Positions 8,473 to 17,340 of a stretch of DNA of 64,000 nucleotides are shown one piece after another. A model generated the notes under the pieces. That model saw only the letters and a program-made list of their open reading frames with translations. It was not told the DNA's origin and did not search any database. The stretch comes from Allokutzneria oryzae. GTDB lineage: Bacteria; Actinomycetota; Actinomycetes; Mycobacteriales; Pseudonocardiaceae. Position numbers and translations under genes: made by a program. Numbering within the stretch: position 1 is the stretch's first letter; every line of letters begins with the position of its first letter. The stretch spans positions 186,001 through 250,000 of the forward strand of contig NZ_JBHLZU010000006.1 of NCBI RefSeq assembly GCF_042429765.1, written 5' to 3'.

Positions 8473-8824
8473 ATGCATTGACAAGCAAGGAAAATCCGCC
8501 CGCACGACACCCTCGGGCGAGTCGTGCGCGCAACGCTCAGCGCGTCACGGGCGAGTGCGCCGTCGGAGGTGGCACGAACTCACGCGTCGGTCGCGACCGG
8601 CCATGTCGTCCTCCTCCAGTTGCGGTGATCCGTTGTGCGACAAGGAGAACTATCCTCGGAGCCCCCGTGGGCGTCAACGGGGTTTTGCGACGGCCATGGA
8701 CACGCCGCCGCCCCCTCTTGCGCCACACTCCATGACGTGGGGTCGGCGAGCTGAAAGCAGGCTCGCACGCCGCCCCCCACATCCCCCACACGCACCGTCC
8801 TCATTGGACCGTTCGCCACCCCCA

Positions 8825-8869
8825 CACTCCACCACACCGCACTCCACCACACCGCACTCCGCCACACCG
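8825..8869. repeat. Three 15-bp tandem repeats
   Basis: Three head-to-tail copies of CACTCCACCACACCG; the third copy has one A-to-G change. Function unknown. Confidence 0.85.
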
Positions 8870-8909
8870 CCGTCCGCCGCACTGTCGCGTCCTGGCGCGG
8901 TCAGGCTTC

Positions 8910-8974
8910 TCGCGTTTTGTCACCTTGATGCGAAATGGGAGCGCTCTCTTGCGCATTAAGGTGACAAAACGCGA
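8910..8974. repeat. Palindromic repeat, copy 1
   Basis: A 63-bp core (8911-8973) starts CGCGTTTTGTCACCTTG and ends GGTGACAAAACGCG. The arms are about 22 bp with a central GAGCGCTC. It is homologous to copies at 15234-15296 and 57880-57942. It lies about 165 bp downstream of the minus-strand AfsR-type regulator gene. Confidence 0.9.
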
Positions 8975-8997
8975 TACGAGGGGCGCGCGTGTGGTGG

Positions 8998-9130
8998 GAC
9001 TTCGGGGTGTAGGTGGCGGACGTTGGCGAGGTGGCGGGTGTTGGTGGCGGACGTTGGTCAGGTGGTGGGAGTTGGTGGGGTGGCGGACGTTGGTGAGGTG
9101 GCGGGAGTTGGCGAGGTGGTGTCGCTCCTC
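8998..9130. repeat. G/T-rich degenerate tandem repeats
   Basis: Imperfect repeats built from GGTGGCGGACGTTGG and GGTGGCGGGAGTTGG units fill the space between the palindrome and the regulator stop codon. The same arrangement, a palindrome followed by a G-rich repeat, recurs at 15.3 and 57.95 kb. Confidence 0.7.
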
Positions 9131-9139
9131 GCCGGGGAC

Positions 9140-12076
9140 CTAGTCCGTGTGCTCAGCCGCTCGCAGGCGGGCGGTGATGCGGTCCACGTCGGCGCGTTCT
9201 GCGGGTGGTAGCGGGGCGCCCGCCTCGGTGCGGGCGGCGGTGGCCTCGGCCAGCAGGCGGGCGGCGTAGTCGTGGTCGCCGGTCAGCGAGTGGGCGCCCG
9301 CGAGCCCTTCCTTGGCCAGGGCGACCGCGCGGGGGTCGCCGAGGTGGCGGGCCACCGCCAACCCCTTGGTGTGCAGGCTGAGCGCGCTGTCGGCGTCGCC
9401 GCGCAGCTCCGCGACGAAGCCGAGCTCGGCGAGGATCAGGGCGTTGCCCGGCTCGAAGGCGGAGTGGCGGTTCCACTCGTACACCGCGCGGAGGTGGCGC
9501 TCCGCCGTGTCCAGGTCGCCAAGGCGGCGAGCGCCGAGGGCGAGGCCGATCTCGGCGTGGATCTCGCCCGCCCGGTAGCTCTGCCGGGCCGCCAGCTTCC
9601 TGGCCCGCTCGTGCAGCTCCTGGGCCGACCGGAGGTCACCGGACAACAGCGCCAGCCTGCCGAGGCCGGTCAGGCGGTCGGCCGCCTCCGACCACAGTTC
9701 GAGGTCCTCGGCCACCCGCAGGCCCTCGCGGTTGCGGCGTTCCGCCAGGGCGTAGTCACCGGTGATCTCGGCGAGGGCCGCCAGCGGGTAGACGGTCTGG
9801 AGCAGGCCCCACTGGTCGCCGAGCTCCCGGAACACCGCCTCGGCGCGTTCGCCGTCGGAGCGGACCCGGTCGAGGTCGCCGCGCACCATGGCCTGGCTGG
9901 CCCGGACGCTCAGCGCCGCCGCCACTCCCCACTCGTCGCCGGACTCGGTGAAGCCCTTCAGCGCCAGCCCGACCAGGCGTTCACCGGCGGCGAGGTCACC
10001 GCCGCTGCGGTACAGGGCGAACCCCACGAACCACTGGCCGAGCGGGTCGCTGACATCCTTGTACAGCAAGGGATCTGTCGGTCCACTGAGGACAGACATG
10101 CCCGCGAGCCACGCACGTGACCGGGGACCGAGGGGCGAGGCAGCCTCCAGGGAGCGCTTCGCCTCGCTGATCCGTCCACTGAGGAACCAGTACCAGCCGA
10201 GCGCATCGCACAGCCTCCGGTTTCCGCCGTGGTCCAGCGCGGCGCGCAGGTTGGCGTTCTCCTGGTTGAGCCGCCGCACCCAGGTGGGCTGTCCGGCTCC
10301 GCGCAGGTGTGGCTCGGCGCGCTCGGCCAGGTCGGTGTAGTAGTCGAGATGCCGTTGCCGCACAAGGTCGAGCTCGTCCGCGTCGGCCAGCCGTTCCACG
10401 CAGTACGCCGCGACGGACTCCAGCAACCGGTAACGCGGACCGTCCTGCACCACCACGAGCGAGCGCTCCACCAGGCGCGTCAACTGGTCCAGGATCTCCG
10501 TGCCGCACACCGCCTCGGCGGCCTCCAGGGTGCAGCCGCCCGCGTGGACGGCGAGCCTGCGCAGCACGACGCGCTCCGGCTCGGTGAGCAGCTCCCAGCT
10601 CCAGTCGATCATGGCGCGCAGGGTCTGCTGGCGTGGCGGTGCGCCACGGTGGCCGGAGGCCAGCAAGCGGAACCTGTCGTCGAGCCGGGCGAGGAGCTCG
10701 CGCACCCCCAGCACGCGGACGCGGGTCGCCGCGAGCTCCAGGGCGAGCGGGATCCCGTCCAGCCGCCTGCACAGCTCCGCGACCTCTCGCTCTGAGGAGG
10801 CGTCCAGCCTGGCACCCGCCTCGGCCGCGCGAGCGGTGAAAAGCGTTGCCGCGCTTGCCTCTTCGAGCGACGGAACCGGCCACTGCGTCTCGCCCGCGAT
10901 GCCGATGGACTCCTGGCTCGTCGCCAGCACCCGGAGCCCGGGGGCCGTGCGCAACAGCAGCTCCACCAGCGACGCGACCGGTTCGACGACGTGTTCGCAG
11001 TTGTCGAGGACGAGCAGGATCCTCTTGGAGCGCAAGGATTCCACGAGCCGGTCGAGCAACGGGAGCGGTGAGGTCGTCGCGTCGTCACGGACCCCGAGCA
11101 CCGTGGCGATCGCCTCGACCACGTCGTCCCGGTCGCGGGCGCGTCCGGCCAGCTCGGCGATCCACACCCCGCCCGAGAAGGACCCGACGAGCCGGGTGGC
11201 GACTTCCACCGCGAGACGGGTCTTGCCGACTCCGCCCGGACCGGTGAGGGTGACCAGCCGTCGCACCGCCAGCAGGTCGCGCACCTCGGTGACCGCGGCG
11301 GCGCGGCCGACCAGCTCGGTGACGGGGACCGGCAGGTTGGTGCGGGGCGCCGCCGGAGCCGCCAGGGCCGGGTCCTGGGTGAGGATCGCGGAGTGCAGTG
11401 CCAGCAGGGCGGGGCTCGGGTCGAGGCCGAGGTCTTCTGCGAGGCGGGTCCGGAGGTCCTCGTAGCTGTCGATGGCCTCGCTCTGCCGTCCCGCCCGGTA
11501 CAACGCGCGGATGTGCGCGGCGCGCAGTCGTTCCCGCAGCGGGTGTTCGGCGACGAGGTCGGCGAGGTCCGGGTGCTCCCCCAGCTCCAGCCTGGCCTCC
11601 GCCAGGGCCTCCAGCGCGGTCAGCCGTTGTTCTCCGGCGCGTTCGATCGCGGCGCGGGTGAACTCCTCGTCGGCGAAGTCCGCGAAGGCCGGACCGCGCC
11701 ACAGCGCCAGCGCCTCGGTCAGCAGCCCGGCGCGGGCACGGGCGTTGTCGGCCTGACCGGCCCGCAGCACCAGGGCCTCGAAGCGGCCGAGGTCCACCGC
11801 CTCCGGCTCGACCTCCAGCACGTAGCCGGGCGGGCGGGACACCACGAGGTCACCGAGTACCCGACGCAGCCTGGACACCTTGGTCTGCAACGAGGCGAGG
11901 GGGTTGGCGGGCCGGCGCCCGCCCCACAGGTCCTCGGCCAGCCGGTCGGCCGACACCACGCGGCCGCGGTGCACGAGGAGGTCGGCGAGCAGCGCGCGGA
12001 CCTTGGTCTCCGCGACACCGACGGGATCTCCGTCCGCAGTCCACACCTCAAGCGGACCGAGCACCCCGAAACGCAC
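9140..12076 (-). CDS. AfsR/SARP-type regulator (BTAD, NB-ARC, TPR)
   Basis: About 978 residues. N-terminal OmpR-like DNA-binding domain (VRFGVLGPLEVW), a bacterial transcriptional activation domain to about residue 245, an NTPase with Walker A LTGPGGVGKT and Walker B ILLVLDNCEHV, and a long C-terminal helical TPR-like region. Such proteins activate secondary-metabolism or stress genes when ATP-bound. It is divergent from an imine-reductase-like gene, its likely target. The start is placed at GTG 12076, just before the conserved first strand; there is no ribosome site, so translation may be leaderless. A longer ATG frame at 12142 would run into the partner's leader. Confidence 0.88.
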   Translation of the reverse strand: MRFGVLGPLEVWTADGDPVGVAETKVRALLADLLVHRGRVVSADRLAEDLWGGRRPANPLASLQTKVSRLRRVLGDLVVSRPPGYVLEVEPEAVDLGRFEALVLRAGQADNARARAGLLTEALALWRGPAFADFADEEFTRAAIERAGEQRLTALEALAEARLELGEHPDLADLVAEHPLRERLRAAHIRALYRAGRQSEAIDSYEDLRTRLAEDLGLDPSPALLALHSAILTQDPALAAPAAPRTNLPVPVTELVGRAAAVTEVRDLLAVRRLVTLTGPGGVGKTRLAVEVATRLVGSFSGGVWIAELAGRARDRDDVVEAIATVLGVRDDATTSPLPLLDRLVESLRSKRILLVLDNCEHVVEPVASLVELLLRTAPGLRVLATSQESIGIAGETQWPVPSLEEASAATLFTARAAEAGARLDASSEREVAELCRRLDGIPLALELAATRVRVLGVRELLARLDDRFRLLASGHRGAPPRQQTLRAMIDWSWELLTEPERVVLRRLAVHAGGCTLEAAEAVCGTEILDQLTRLVERSLVVVQDGPRYRLLESVAAYCVERLADADELDLVRQRHLDYYTDLAERAEPHLRGAGQPTWVRRLNQENANLRAALDHGGNRRLCDALGWYWFLSGRISEAKRSLEAASPLGPRSRAWLAGMSVLSGPTDPLLYKDVSDPLGQWFVGFALYRSGGDLAAGERLVGLALKGFTESGDEWGVAAALSVRASQAMVRGDLDRVRSDGERAEAVFRELGDQWGLLQTVYPLAALAEITGDYALAERRNREGLRVAEDLELWSEAADRLTGLGRLALLSGDLRSAQELHERARKLAARQSYRAGEIHAEIGLALGARRLGDLDTAERHLRAVYEWNRHSAFEPGNALILAELGFVAELRGDADSALSLHTKGLAVARHLGDPRAVALAKEGLAGAHSLTGDHDYAARLLAEATAARTEAGAPLPPAERADVDRITARLRAAEHTD

Positions 12077-12158
12077 GACCGACAGCGTAGCGACAGAGAA
12101 CTGACAGCGCCGCCGAGCACGGTGGTCCCCACAGCGAAACACCAGCTAGGGAGACACG

Positions 12159-13022
12159 ATGAGCACCAGCGAAGTGACCGTGATCGGGCTTGGCACCCTC
12201 GGAGCGGCACTGGCCGCCGCACTGATCCGGACCGGGCACCGGGTGACCGTGTGGAACCGCACGCCCGCCAAGGCCGACGCCCTCGTCGCCCAAGGAGCCG
12301 CCCGCGCGGACACGGTCGCCGAAGCCGTCGCCGCCAGCCCCTTGCTGATCGTGTGCGTGTTCGACACCGCGGCAGTGCGGGAACTCATCGGCCCGTACGG
12401 CTCGGCGTTGTCGGGCAAGGCGGTCGTGAACCTCACCACCGGCTCTCCCGAGGAAGCCCGTTCGCTCGCGGAATGGGCCGCAGCGCGGGGCATCTCGTAC
12501 CTGGACGGAGCGGTCATGGCGGTTCCGGAGGCCGTCGGCACTCCGGACGCCTTCGTGCTCTACAGCGGCTCGCGGGAGGTTTTCGACGCGCACCGGAGGT
12601 CGTTGGACAGCCTGGGGGCGAGCCACTTCCTCGGCACGGACGCCGGGGTCGCGGAGTTCCACGACCTCGGCCTGCTCTCCGCCGGGTACGCCACGATGAC
12701 CGGCTTCCTGCACGCCGCCGCGCTCGTGGGGACCGCCGGCGTCACGGCGCGGGACTTCCTGCCGCTGGCCACGTCCTGGCTCACCGGGGTGGTCGCCTTC
12801 CTCGCCGACCTGGCCCGCGAGGTCGACTCCGGCGACTACGCCGGCGGCGCGTCCAGCGTGGCCATCAACCAGGTCGCGGTCGGCAACATCGTCCGGGCGA
12901 GCCGGGCCGCCGGGATCGCCCCGGACGTCCTGCTGCCCCTCAAGGAGCTGCTGGACACCGGGGCGGCCGACGGCAACGGCTCGGACAGCTTCGCCAGCCT
13001 GGTCGAGCTGCTGCGGCGTTAG
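12159..13022 (+). CDS. NAD(P)-dependent imine-reductase-like oxidoreductase
   Basis: A 287-residue protein. Rossmann domain in residues 1-165 (VIGLGTLGAALA, VTVWNRTPAKADAL), followed by a helical domain that forms the active site in a dimer. YLDGAVMAVPEAVGTPDA, LYSG and FHDLGLLSAGYATMTGF match the imine reductase / beta-hydroxyacid dehydrogenase-like family. It would reduce cyclic imines or related C=N or C=O compounds with NADPH; the substrate is unknown. An AfsR-type regulator is divergent. The stop codon overlaps the stop of the convergent protease gene. Confidence 0.85.
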   Translation: MSTSEVTVIGLGTLGAALAAALIRTGHRVTVWNRTPAKADALVAQGAARADTVAEAVAASPLLIVCVFDTAAVRELIGPYGSALSGKAVVNLTTGSPEEARSLAEWAAARGISYLDGAVMAVPEAVGTPDAFVLYSGSREVFDAHRRSLDSLGASHFLGTDAGVAEFHDLGLLSAGYATMTGFLHAAALVGTAGVTARDFLPLATSWLTGVVAFLADLAREVDSGDYAGGASSVAINQVAVGNIVRASRAAGIAPDVLLPLKELLDTGAADGNGSDSFASLVELLRR

Positions 13023-14179
13023 CGCGGGGCGGCGGCGAGCATCTTCTTGCCGCTGCGGCGAAGCAGCCAGCCGATCACGATCGCCAGCAGGCCGGGCACT
13101 CCGAAGACCGCGCCCATGGCGATGTACTCCATCTCGATGGGCACGTTGGTCATCCGCGGCGTGCCGTCGTCGCCCTGACCGAAGTGCTCGGCGGGCTTGT
13201 CCTTGCGCACCGGCAGAACCGCGCTCTCCGGCGTCAGCGCCGCCGCGGCCTTCAGGGCTCCGGCGGCGTTGACGACGCCGTAGCCGGTCAGCGGGTTGTG
13301 CCCGGCTGAGGCGGTGGACGCGGTGCGCTGCAGGAGCTGCTCGACCTGGCGGGGCGCGAGCCCGGGGTACTTGGCGACGATCAGCGCGGCCACTCCGGCG
13401 GTCAGCGCTCCCGCCGAGGACGTGCCGTTGACCCGCTTGCGACCGCCGGAGATGTCGGCTCCGTAGATGGCGACTCCTGGCGCGGCCACGTCGGCGTAGG
13501 AGTGCACCGAGGAGAACGGCGCCCGCGAACCGTCCGGTGTGGACGCCGCGACCGTGAGCACACCGGGGTAGGCCGCCGGGTAGGCGACCGGGTTGTCCTC
13601 GTCCCCCTCGTTGCCGAGCGAGGCGATGACCACCACGCCCTTGGACAGCGCGTAGGTGACGGCGTCCGCCTCACTGCTCTGGTAGGCGGCGAACGGGGTG
13701 TCGGTGCCCAGGGACATCGAGATCACCCTGGCCCCGTTGTCCGTGGCGTACCGGATCGCCTTGGCCACGGAGTCGACGCCCTTCGAGGACGGGTCGGACT
13801 TGCCGATCTGGTCCTGCCACCTGACGTACTTCGGGTCCTCGCGGTCACGGATCGCCCGCAGGCCGAGCACCTTCGCCCCCGGCGCCACGTCGAGCACGCT
13901 GGAGGCCATCGACGTGCCGTGCCGTCCGTACCAGGGCTGGTCCTTGTCGTTCTCCTGCATGAAGTCCGGGCCCTCGCTCGCCCGACCTGCGAGCGCGGGG
14001 TGCCCGGTGCGGACGCCGGTGTCGATGACCGCGACCGTCACGCCGTCGCCCTTGCTGACCGCGTGCGCCGCGGGCACCGACATCGCGGGCAGCTCCCAGC
14101 CGTCCGCGGCGTGCGCGGTGGCGGGTGCGGCGAGGGCCACCAGTGCCGTCACCGCGAAGGCCCTGACGGCGATCCTCAT
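13019..14179 (-). CDS. Mycosin-like S8 serine protease, membrane-anchored
   Basis: A 386-residue subtilase. Signal peptide in residues 1-24 (cleavage near AHAAD), catalytic Asp in VAVIDTGV, His in GRHGTSMAS, Ser in NGTSSAG, and a C-terminal membrane helix (FGVPGLLAIVIGWLL) followed by basic residues. This is the architecture of mycosins, proteases linked to type VII secretion. No ESX core gene is visible here. The ATG overlaps the stop of the upstream gene (ATGA), so the two are translationally coupled. The stop overlaps the convergent oxidoreductase stop. Confidence 0.87.
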   Translation of the reverse strand: MRIAVRAFAVTALVALAAPATAHAADGWELPAMSVPAAHAVSKGDGVTVAVIDTGVRTGHPALAGRASEGPDFMQENDKDQPWYGRHGTSMASSVLDVAPGAKVLGLRAIRDREDPKYVRWQDQIGKSDPSSKGVDSVAKAIRYATDNGARVISMSLGTDTPFAAYQSSEADAVTYALSKGVVVIASLGNEGDEDNPVAYPAAYPGVLTVAASTPDGSRAPFSSVHSYADVAAPGVAIYGADISGGRKRVNGTSSAGALTAGVAALIVAKYPGLAPRQVEQLLQRTASTASAGHNPLTGYGVVNAAGALKAAAALTPESAVLPVRKDKPAEHFGQGDDGTPRMTNVPIEMEYIAMGAVFGVPGLLAIVIGWLLRRSGKKMLAAAPR

Positions 14180-15039
14180 TTCTTGCCCCTCATGATGTCG
14201 TTGAACCCGATGGCGAAGTCGTTGAGCACGTCCGCCACGACGTTCTGGTAGACCCGGGCCTCCCCCTGGGAGTCGCCCTTCCACTCACCGGGCAGCGAGC
14301 GGACGTCGCGGGAGCCGTCGGCGGGGCCGACCGAGACCGCGACGACGTACGGCGGCCGGTTCGTGCTGAGACCGACGGACGTCGCTCCCCCGGCGATCGG
14401 CTTGTCCTTCGTCCACTCCGCGGCCGGGGTGCCCGGCGCCGCGACGGGCTGGACGAGCGGACCCGGGTCGGTCGCCCAGAAGTACTCCTCCGCGACGAGC
14501 TGGGCCTGCTCGTAGGAACCCACGACGACCACGGCCAGGGTGATCGCGAAGGTGCCGCCGATGTCGACGTAGGTCCCCCGCAGCGTGGTCACGCAGCCCT
14601 GTGCCATCGCGCTCTTGCCGAAGTCGGTGCGCAGCGCCTCCGCGCACCCGCTCTCCTTGGCGATCGCCTGACGCGACCAGCCCGGCTGCTCCGCGCGACC
14701 GGCGCGCGCACCGAGGTGCTCCGGGAAGATCTCGTCGGTGCGGAGGTTGTGCCACGCCTTGGGCACGAAGGCCTTGTTGCTGATCAGCTGCCTGCTGTTG
14801 CTGATCGCCTGGCCGACGATGGCGCCGCTCAGGAGGAGCGGCAGCACGCCGAGCAGGATCAGCGCGAGGCCGCCCTTGCGCCGTCCGGAGCCCTTCGGCT
14901 TGCCCGGCTGCGGCTGCGGCTGCTGGGGAAGCGGGGGCTGCTGGGGTTGCGCGGGAAAGACCTGCAGCGGGTACTGCTGCTGGGGTGGGTACGGCGGATG
15001 AGCGCCAGGGGGAGGCCCTGGGCGCTGGTTGTTGTACAC
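14176..15039 (-). CDS. Proline/glutamine-rich single-pass membrane protein, partner of the mycosin
   Basis: A 287-residue protein, not recognised as a named family. Residues 1-50 are rich in Pro and Gln, a basic stretch (GSGRRKGG) precedes one membrane helix at about 57-78, and an extracytoplasmic domain of about 200 residues contains two cysteines (SGCAEAL, QGCVTTL) that may pair. It is coupled to the downstream mycosin by an ATGA overlap, so both probably work in one envelope complex. GTG start with AGAGGA upstream. Confidence 0.75.
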   Translation of the reverse strand: MYNNQRPGPPPGAHPPYPPQQQYPLQVFPAQPQQPPLPQQPQPQPGKPKGSGRRKGGLALILLGVLPLLLSGAIVGQAISNSRQLISNKAFVPKAWHNLRTDEIFPEHLGARAGRAEQPGWSRQAIAKESGCAEALRTDFGKSAMAQGCVTTLRGTYVDIGGTFAITLAVVVVGSYEQAQLVAEEYFWATDPGPLVQPVAAPGTPAAEWTKDKPIAGGATSVGLSTNRPPYVVAVSVGPADGSRDVRSLPGEWKGDSQGEARVYQNVVADVLNDFAIGFNDIMRGKK

Positions 15040-15229
15040 AGGGAAGTCCTCTGCGAAAGACGGTGTGCCGTCTTCCTAGCCCCTGCGCGCTTCCCGCCAC
15101 AAAATGCCTTCGGCCATGGCCGAATCGGACCAGAAGTCCGTCTCCTGCCAGGCGTCCCAACGCGGCGTCCCACCCCCGTGCGGCGGCGTGTGCGCGCCTG
15201 GCCTGGCTGGCTGGCTGGCGTGGTCGGGG

Positions 15230-15300
15230 TTTTCGCGTTTTGTAGGCTTAATGCGCAAAAGAGCGCTCTCCTTTCGCGTTAAGCCTACAAAACGCGAAAA
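15230..15300. repeat. Palindromic repeat, copy 2
   Basis: The core, 15234-15296, starts CGCGTTTTGTAGGCTTAATG and ends AAGCCTACAAAACGCG, with TTTT/AAAA extending the arms and a central GAGCGCTC. Compared with copies 1 and 3, four arm positions change together on both sides, so pairing is kept. Confidence 0.9.
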
Positions 15301-15500
15301 GAGGGGCACGTGGGTGAGGGGTGCCGGGTGAGGGTGCCGGGGGGCGGTGAGGGTGCCGGGGGGCGGTGAGGGTGCGGGGGGCGGTGAGGTGNNNNNNNNN
15401 NNNGCGGTGAGGTGTCGGGGGGCGGTGAGGTGTCGGGGGGCGGTGAGGTGTCGGGGGCGGTGAGGGTGCCGGGGGGCGGTGAGGGTGTCACGGTGTGCGG
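15301..15500. repeat. G-rich minisatellite with a run of N
   Basis: About ten units of GGGGGGCGGTGAGGGTGCC or GGGGGGCGGTGAGGTGTC type. Twelve unresolved bases (15392-15403) interrupt it, so copy number and length in the genome are unknown. It lies between the stop of the Imm1-like gene and palindrome copy 2. Confidence 0.85.
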
Positions 15501-15509
15501 GACGCCGGG

Positions 15510-15923
15510 TTAGAAGTCCGCTTCCTGCCAGGTGACGCAGGTGGGTCTGGCCTGCGTCTCGAAGAACTCGGCGAGCGCGTGCGCGAGTTTGATCAAGCTG
15601 ATCTCGCAGTGCGCTGGGAACTCCAGGTCGGCGTAGACCAGCTCGTCGGCGGAGGCCGGGGTCGGCCCCCTGCTGTACCAGGCGCCGGTCTCGTCGGTGT
15701 AGTAGAGGGCGGCGCGGCCGTTGCGCACCCCGAAGATCACTTCACGCTCGGACGGGTCGCGGTCGTCGACCGGGCGGTGCCGGTGCCGGATGATCGCGCC
15801 GTGCCTGCCGACCTCGGGCAGCCGACCGGCGAGCATCCGGTCGAACAGCGAGCTGTTGATCCGCTCCAGGTGCTCCAGCCACTTGCCGTTGACCTGGCTG
15901 CGGTAGCAGACGTCCACCCCCAT
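15510..15923 (-). CDS. Imm1-family immunity protein
   Basis: A 137-residue acidic protein. The stretch AALYYTDETGAWYSRG, followed by LEFPAHCEISLIKLAHALAEFF and ending RPTCVTWQEADF, resembles Imm1 immunity proteins, which bind and block a toxin domain of a polymorphic toxin system. No toxin gene is adjacent, so it is an orphan or protects against toxins from other strains. The ATG has AGGAGG 12 nt upstream, a wide spacing. Family assignment is from motif memory. Confidence 0.6.
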   Translation of the reverse strand: MGVDVCYRSQVNGKWLEHLERINSSLFDRMLAGRLPEVGRHGAIIRHRHRPVDDRDPSEREVIFGVRNGRAALYYTDETGAWYSRGPTPASADELVYADLEFPAHCEISLIKLAHALAEFFETQARPTCVTWQEADF

Positions 15924-16067
15924 AGTGCGACGGACCTCCTGCTCACCCGGCCGAGTTGATCTTGAAGCTCGTCCGCATGATCCCGCTCGCGCGGTGTTCT
16001 GTCTCCCCTCGACCAGTCCACTTTCCCCGTGGCGGCCGCAGTGGACTGCTCAGACGCGGGAAGCGGC

Positions 16068-17009
16068 TCAGAAGGGCCAGCCGAGCACCGGCAGGCCGAT
16101 CGCGGAGTCCACCGCCAGCGCCACGAACACCAGCATCAGGTAGGTGTTGGACATGTGGAACAGGCGCATCGGGTTGGCCTTCTCGCCGCGCCGGACCTGG
16201 CCGTGCAGCCGGTGGGTCAGCACCGCGAACCACACGCCCGCCACCAGTGCCGATGCCAGGTACAGCCAGCCAGCCGCGGGGACCAGCAGCAGGGACCAGC
16301 CGACCATGAGCCAGGTGAAGATCACGATCTGCCGGGTGACGTAGGCGGGCTCGGCGACGGCGGGCAGCATCGGCACGCCCGCGGCCTTGTAGTCGTCGCT
16401 GAACTTCATCGCCAGCGCCCAGGTGTGCGGCGGTGTCCAGAAGAAGATCACGCCGAACATCACGAACGCGGGCCACTCCACGGTGCCGGTCACCGCGGCC
16501 CAGCCGATCACCACGGGCATGCAGCCCGCCGCGCCGCCCCAGATGATGTTCTGCGCCGTCCGCCGCTTGAGGACCAAGGTGTAGACAAAGACGTAGAACA
16601 GGATCGTCGCGACCGCGAGCACCGCCGAGAGCAGGTTGGTCGTCGCGAGGAACCAGCAGAAGGACCCCGCGCCCATCAGCACGCCGAAGATCAGCGCGTT
16701 GCGCCGGGGCACCGAGTGGGTGGCCAGCGGGCGGGCCTTGGTGCGCTTCATGACCGCGTCGATGTCGGCGTCGGCGACGCAGTTGAGCGCGTTGGCGCTG
16801 CCCGCAGCCATGATCCCGCCGACCAGGGTGGTGAGCACCAGCAGCGGGGACGGCAGACCCCGTTGTGCCAGCAACATCGCGGGAATCGTGGTCACCAGCA
16901 GCAGCTCGATCACGCGCGGCTTGGTGAGGGCGACATAGGCCCGGACACTGGTCTTCCAGTCCGGCCGCGGGTGGTGGCTCCGGGCCGACGCGTCAGCGGT
17001 GATGCTCAT
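16068..17009 (-). CDS. ctaB: Protoheme IX farnesyltransferase (heme O synthase)
   Basis: A 313-residue UbiA-type integral membrane protein with about nine helices. The first aspartate-rich motif NCVADADIDAVMKRTKARPL carries the Mg-prenyl-diphosphate ligands. It transfers a farnesyl group to heme b, giving heme O for cytochrome oxidase. It is divergent from tkt, the usual actinobacterial order. ATG start. Confidence 0.94.
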   Translation of the reverse strand: MSITADASARSHHPRPDWKTSVRAYVALTKPRVIELLLVTTIPAMLLAQRGLPSPLLVLTTLVGGIMAAGSANALNCVADADIDAVMKRTKARPLATHSVPRRNALIFGVLMGAGSFCWFLATTNLLSAVLAVATILFYVFVYTLVLKRRTAQNIIWGGAAGCMPVVIGWAAVTGTVEWPAFVMFGVIFFWTPPHTWALAMKFSDDYKAAGVPMLPAVAEPAYVTRQIVIFTWLMVGWSLLLVPAAGWLYLASALVAGVWFAVLTHRLHGQVRRGEKANPMRLFHMSNTYLMLVFVALAVDSAIGLPVLGWPF

Positions 17010-17340
17010 CGCGTCCCCTCCGCAACGGTCACCGGCGGCATGGGGCTCCTCTGTCGATCGCGGTCAGTTCAGTGCCCAGCACCGTGATGACCATGGCTGG
17101 TTTCGACCCGGGGAACGTGGGTCACCCAAATGGTAGGCACGCTACAGAAGCGACGCGCGCGGGGGGTCGTGTGACGTGCCTTAAGCGACGCTCTCCCAGT
17201 GCCCCCACTAGGCTGATCGGTGGACGAGGAGAACGTGGGTCACCGCGGGCGGCAGCGCTCGGCGGAATCGGTCGAGTTCACCCGTTGGTGGCGGCTGCTG
17301 GTGATCGTCGTGCTCTCCTCGCGCGCGACCTTGAGGAACC
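17010..17340. promoter_or_regulatory. Divergent ctaB/tkt intergenic region with a 14-bp direct repeat
   Basis: 331 bp without a gene. GAACGTGGGTCACC occurs twice in the same orientation, at 17113-17126 and 17231-17244, 118 bp apart. The repeats could be regulator sites or traces of a duplication. Promoters for both genes must lie here. Confidence 0.5.

Larger units (their letters stand above)
8473..9139. other. Gene-free region between tRNA-Arg and the AfsR-type regulator
   Basis: 667 bp with no convincing gene. It holds a 15-bp tandem repeat, a 63-bp palindrome and a G/T-rich repeat tract, listed separately. The reading frames across it are low-complexity (serine/proline or glycine/tryptophan-rich) and differ on every strand, as expected for non-coding high-GC DNA. 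Confidence 0.7.
15040..15509. other. Gene-free region with palindrome, G-rich repeats and a gene remnant
   Basis: 470 bp. The minus strand at about 15076-15175 reads WDAWQETDFW..., echoing the TCVTWQEADF end of the Imm1-like gene upstream, and may be a remnant of a second copy. The rest is the palindrome (15230-15300) and the repeat tract (15301-15500). No intact gene. Confidence 0.6.

Noticed and set aside
8465..8959. Protein genes in the 8.5-9.1 kb gap
   Set aside because: Overlapping frames on both strands are low-complexity, lack ribosome sites and run through the tandem repeat and the palindrome.
15301..15500. CRISPR array
   Set aside because: Units are contiguous G-rich repeats without unique spacers and there are no cas genes.
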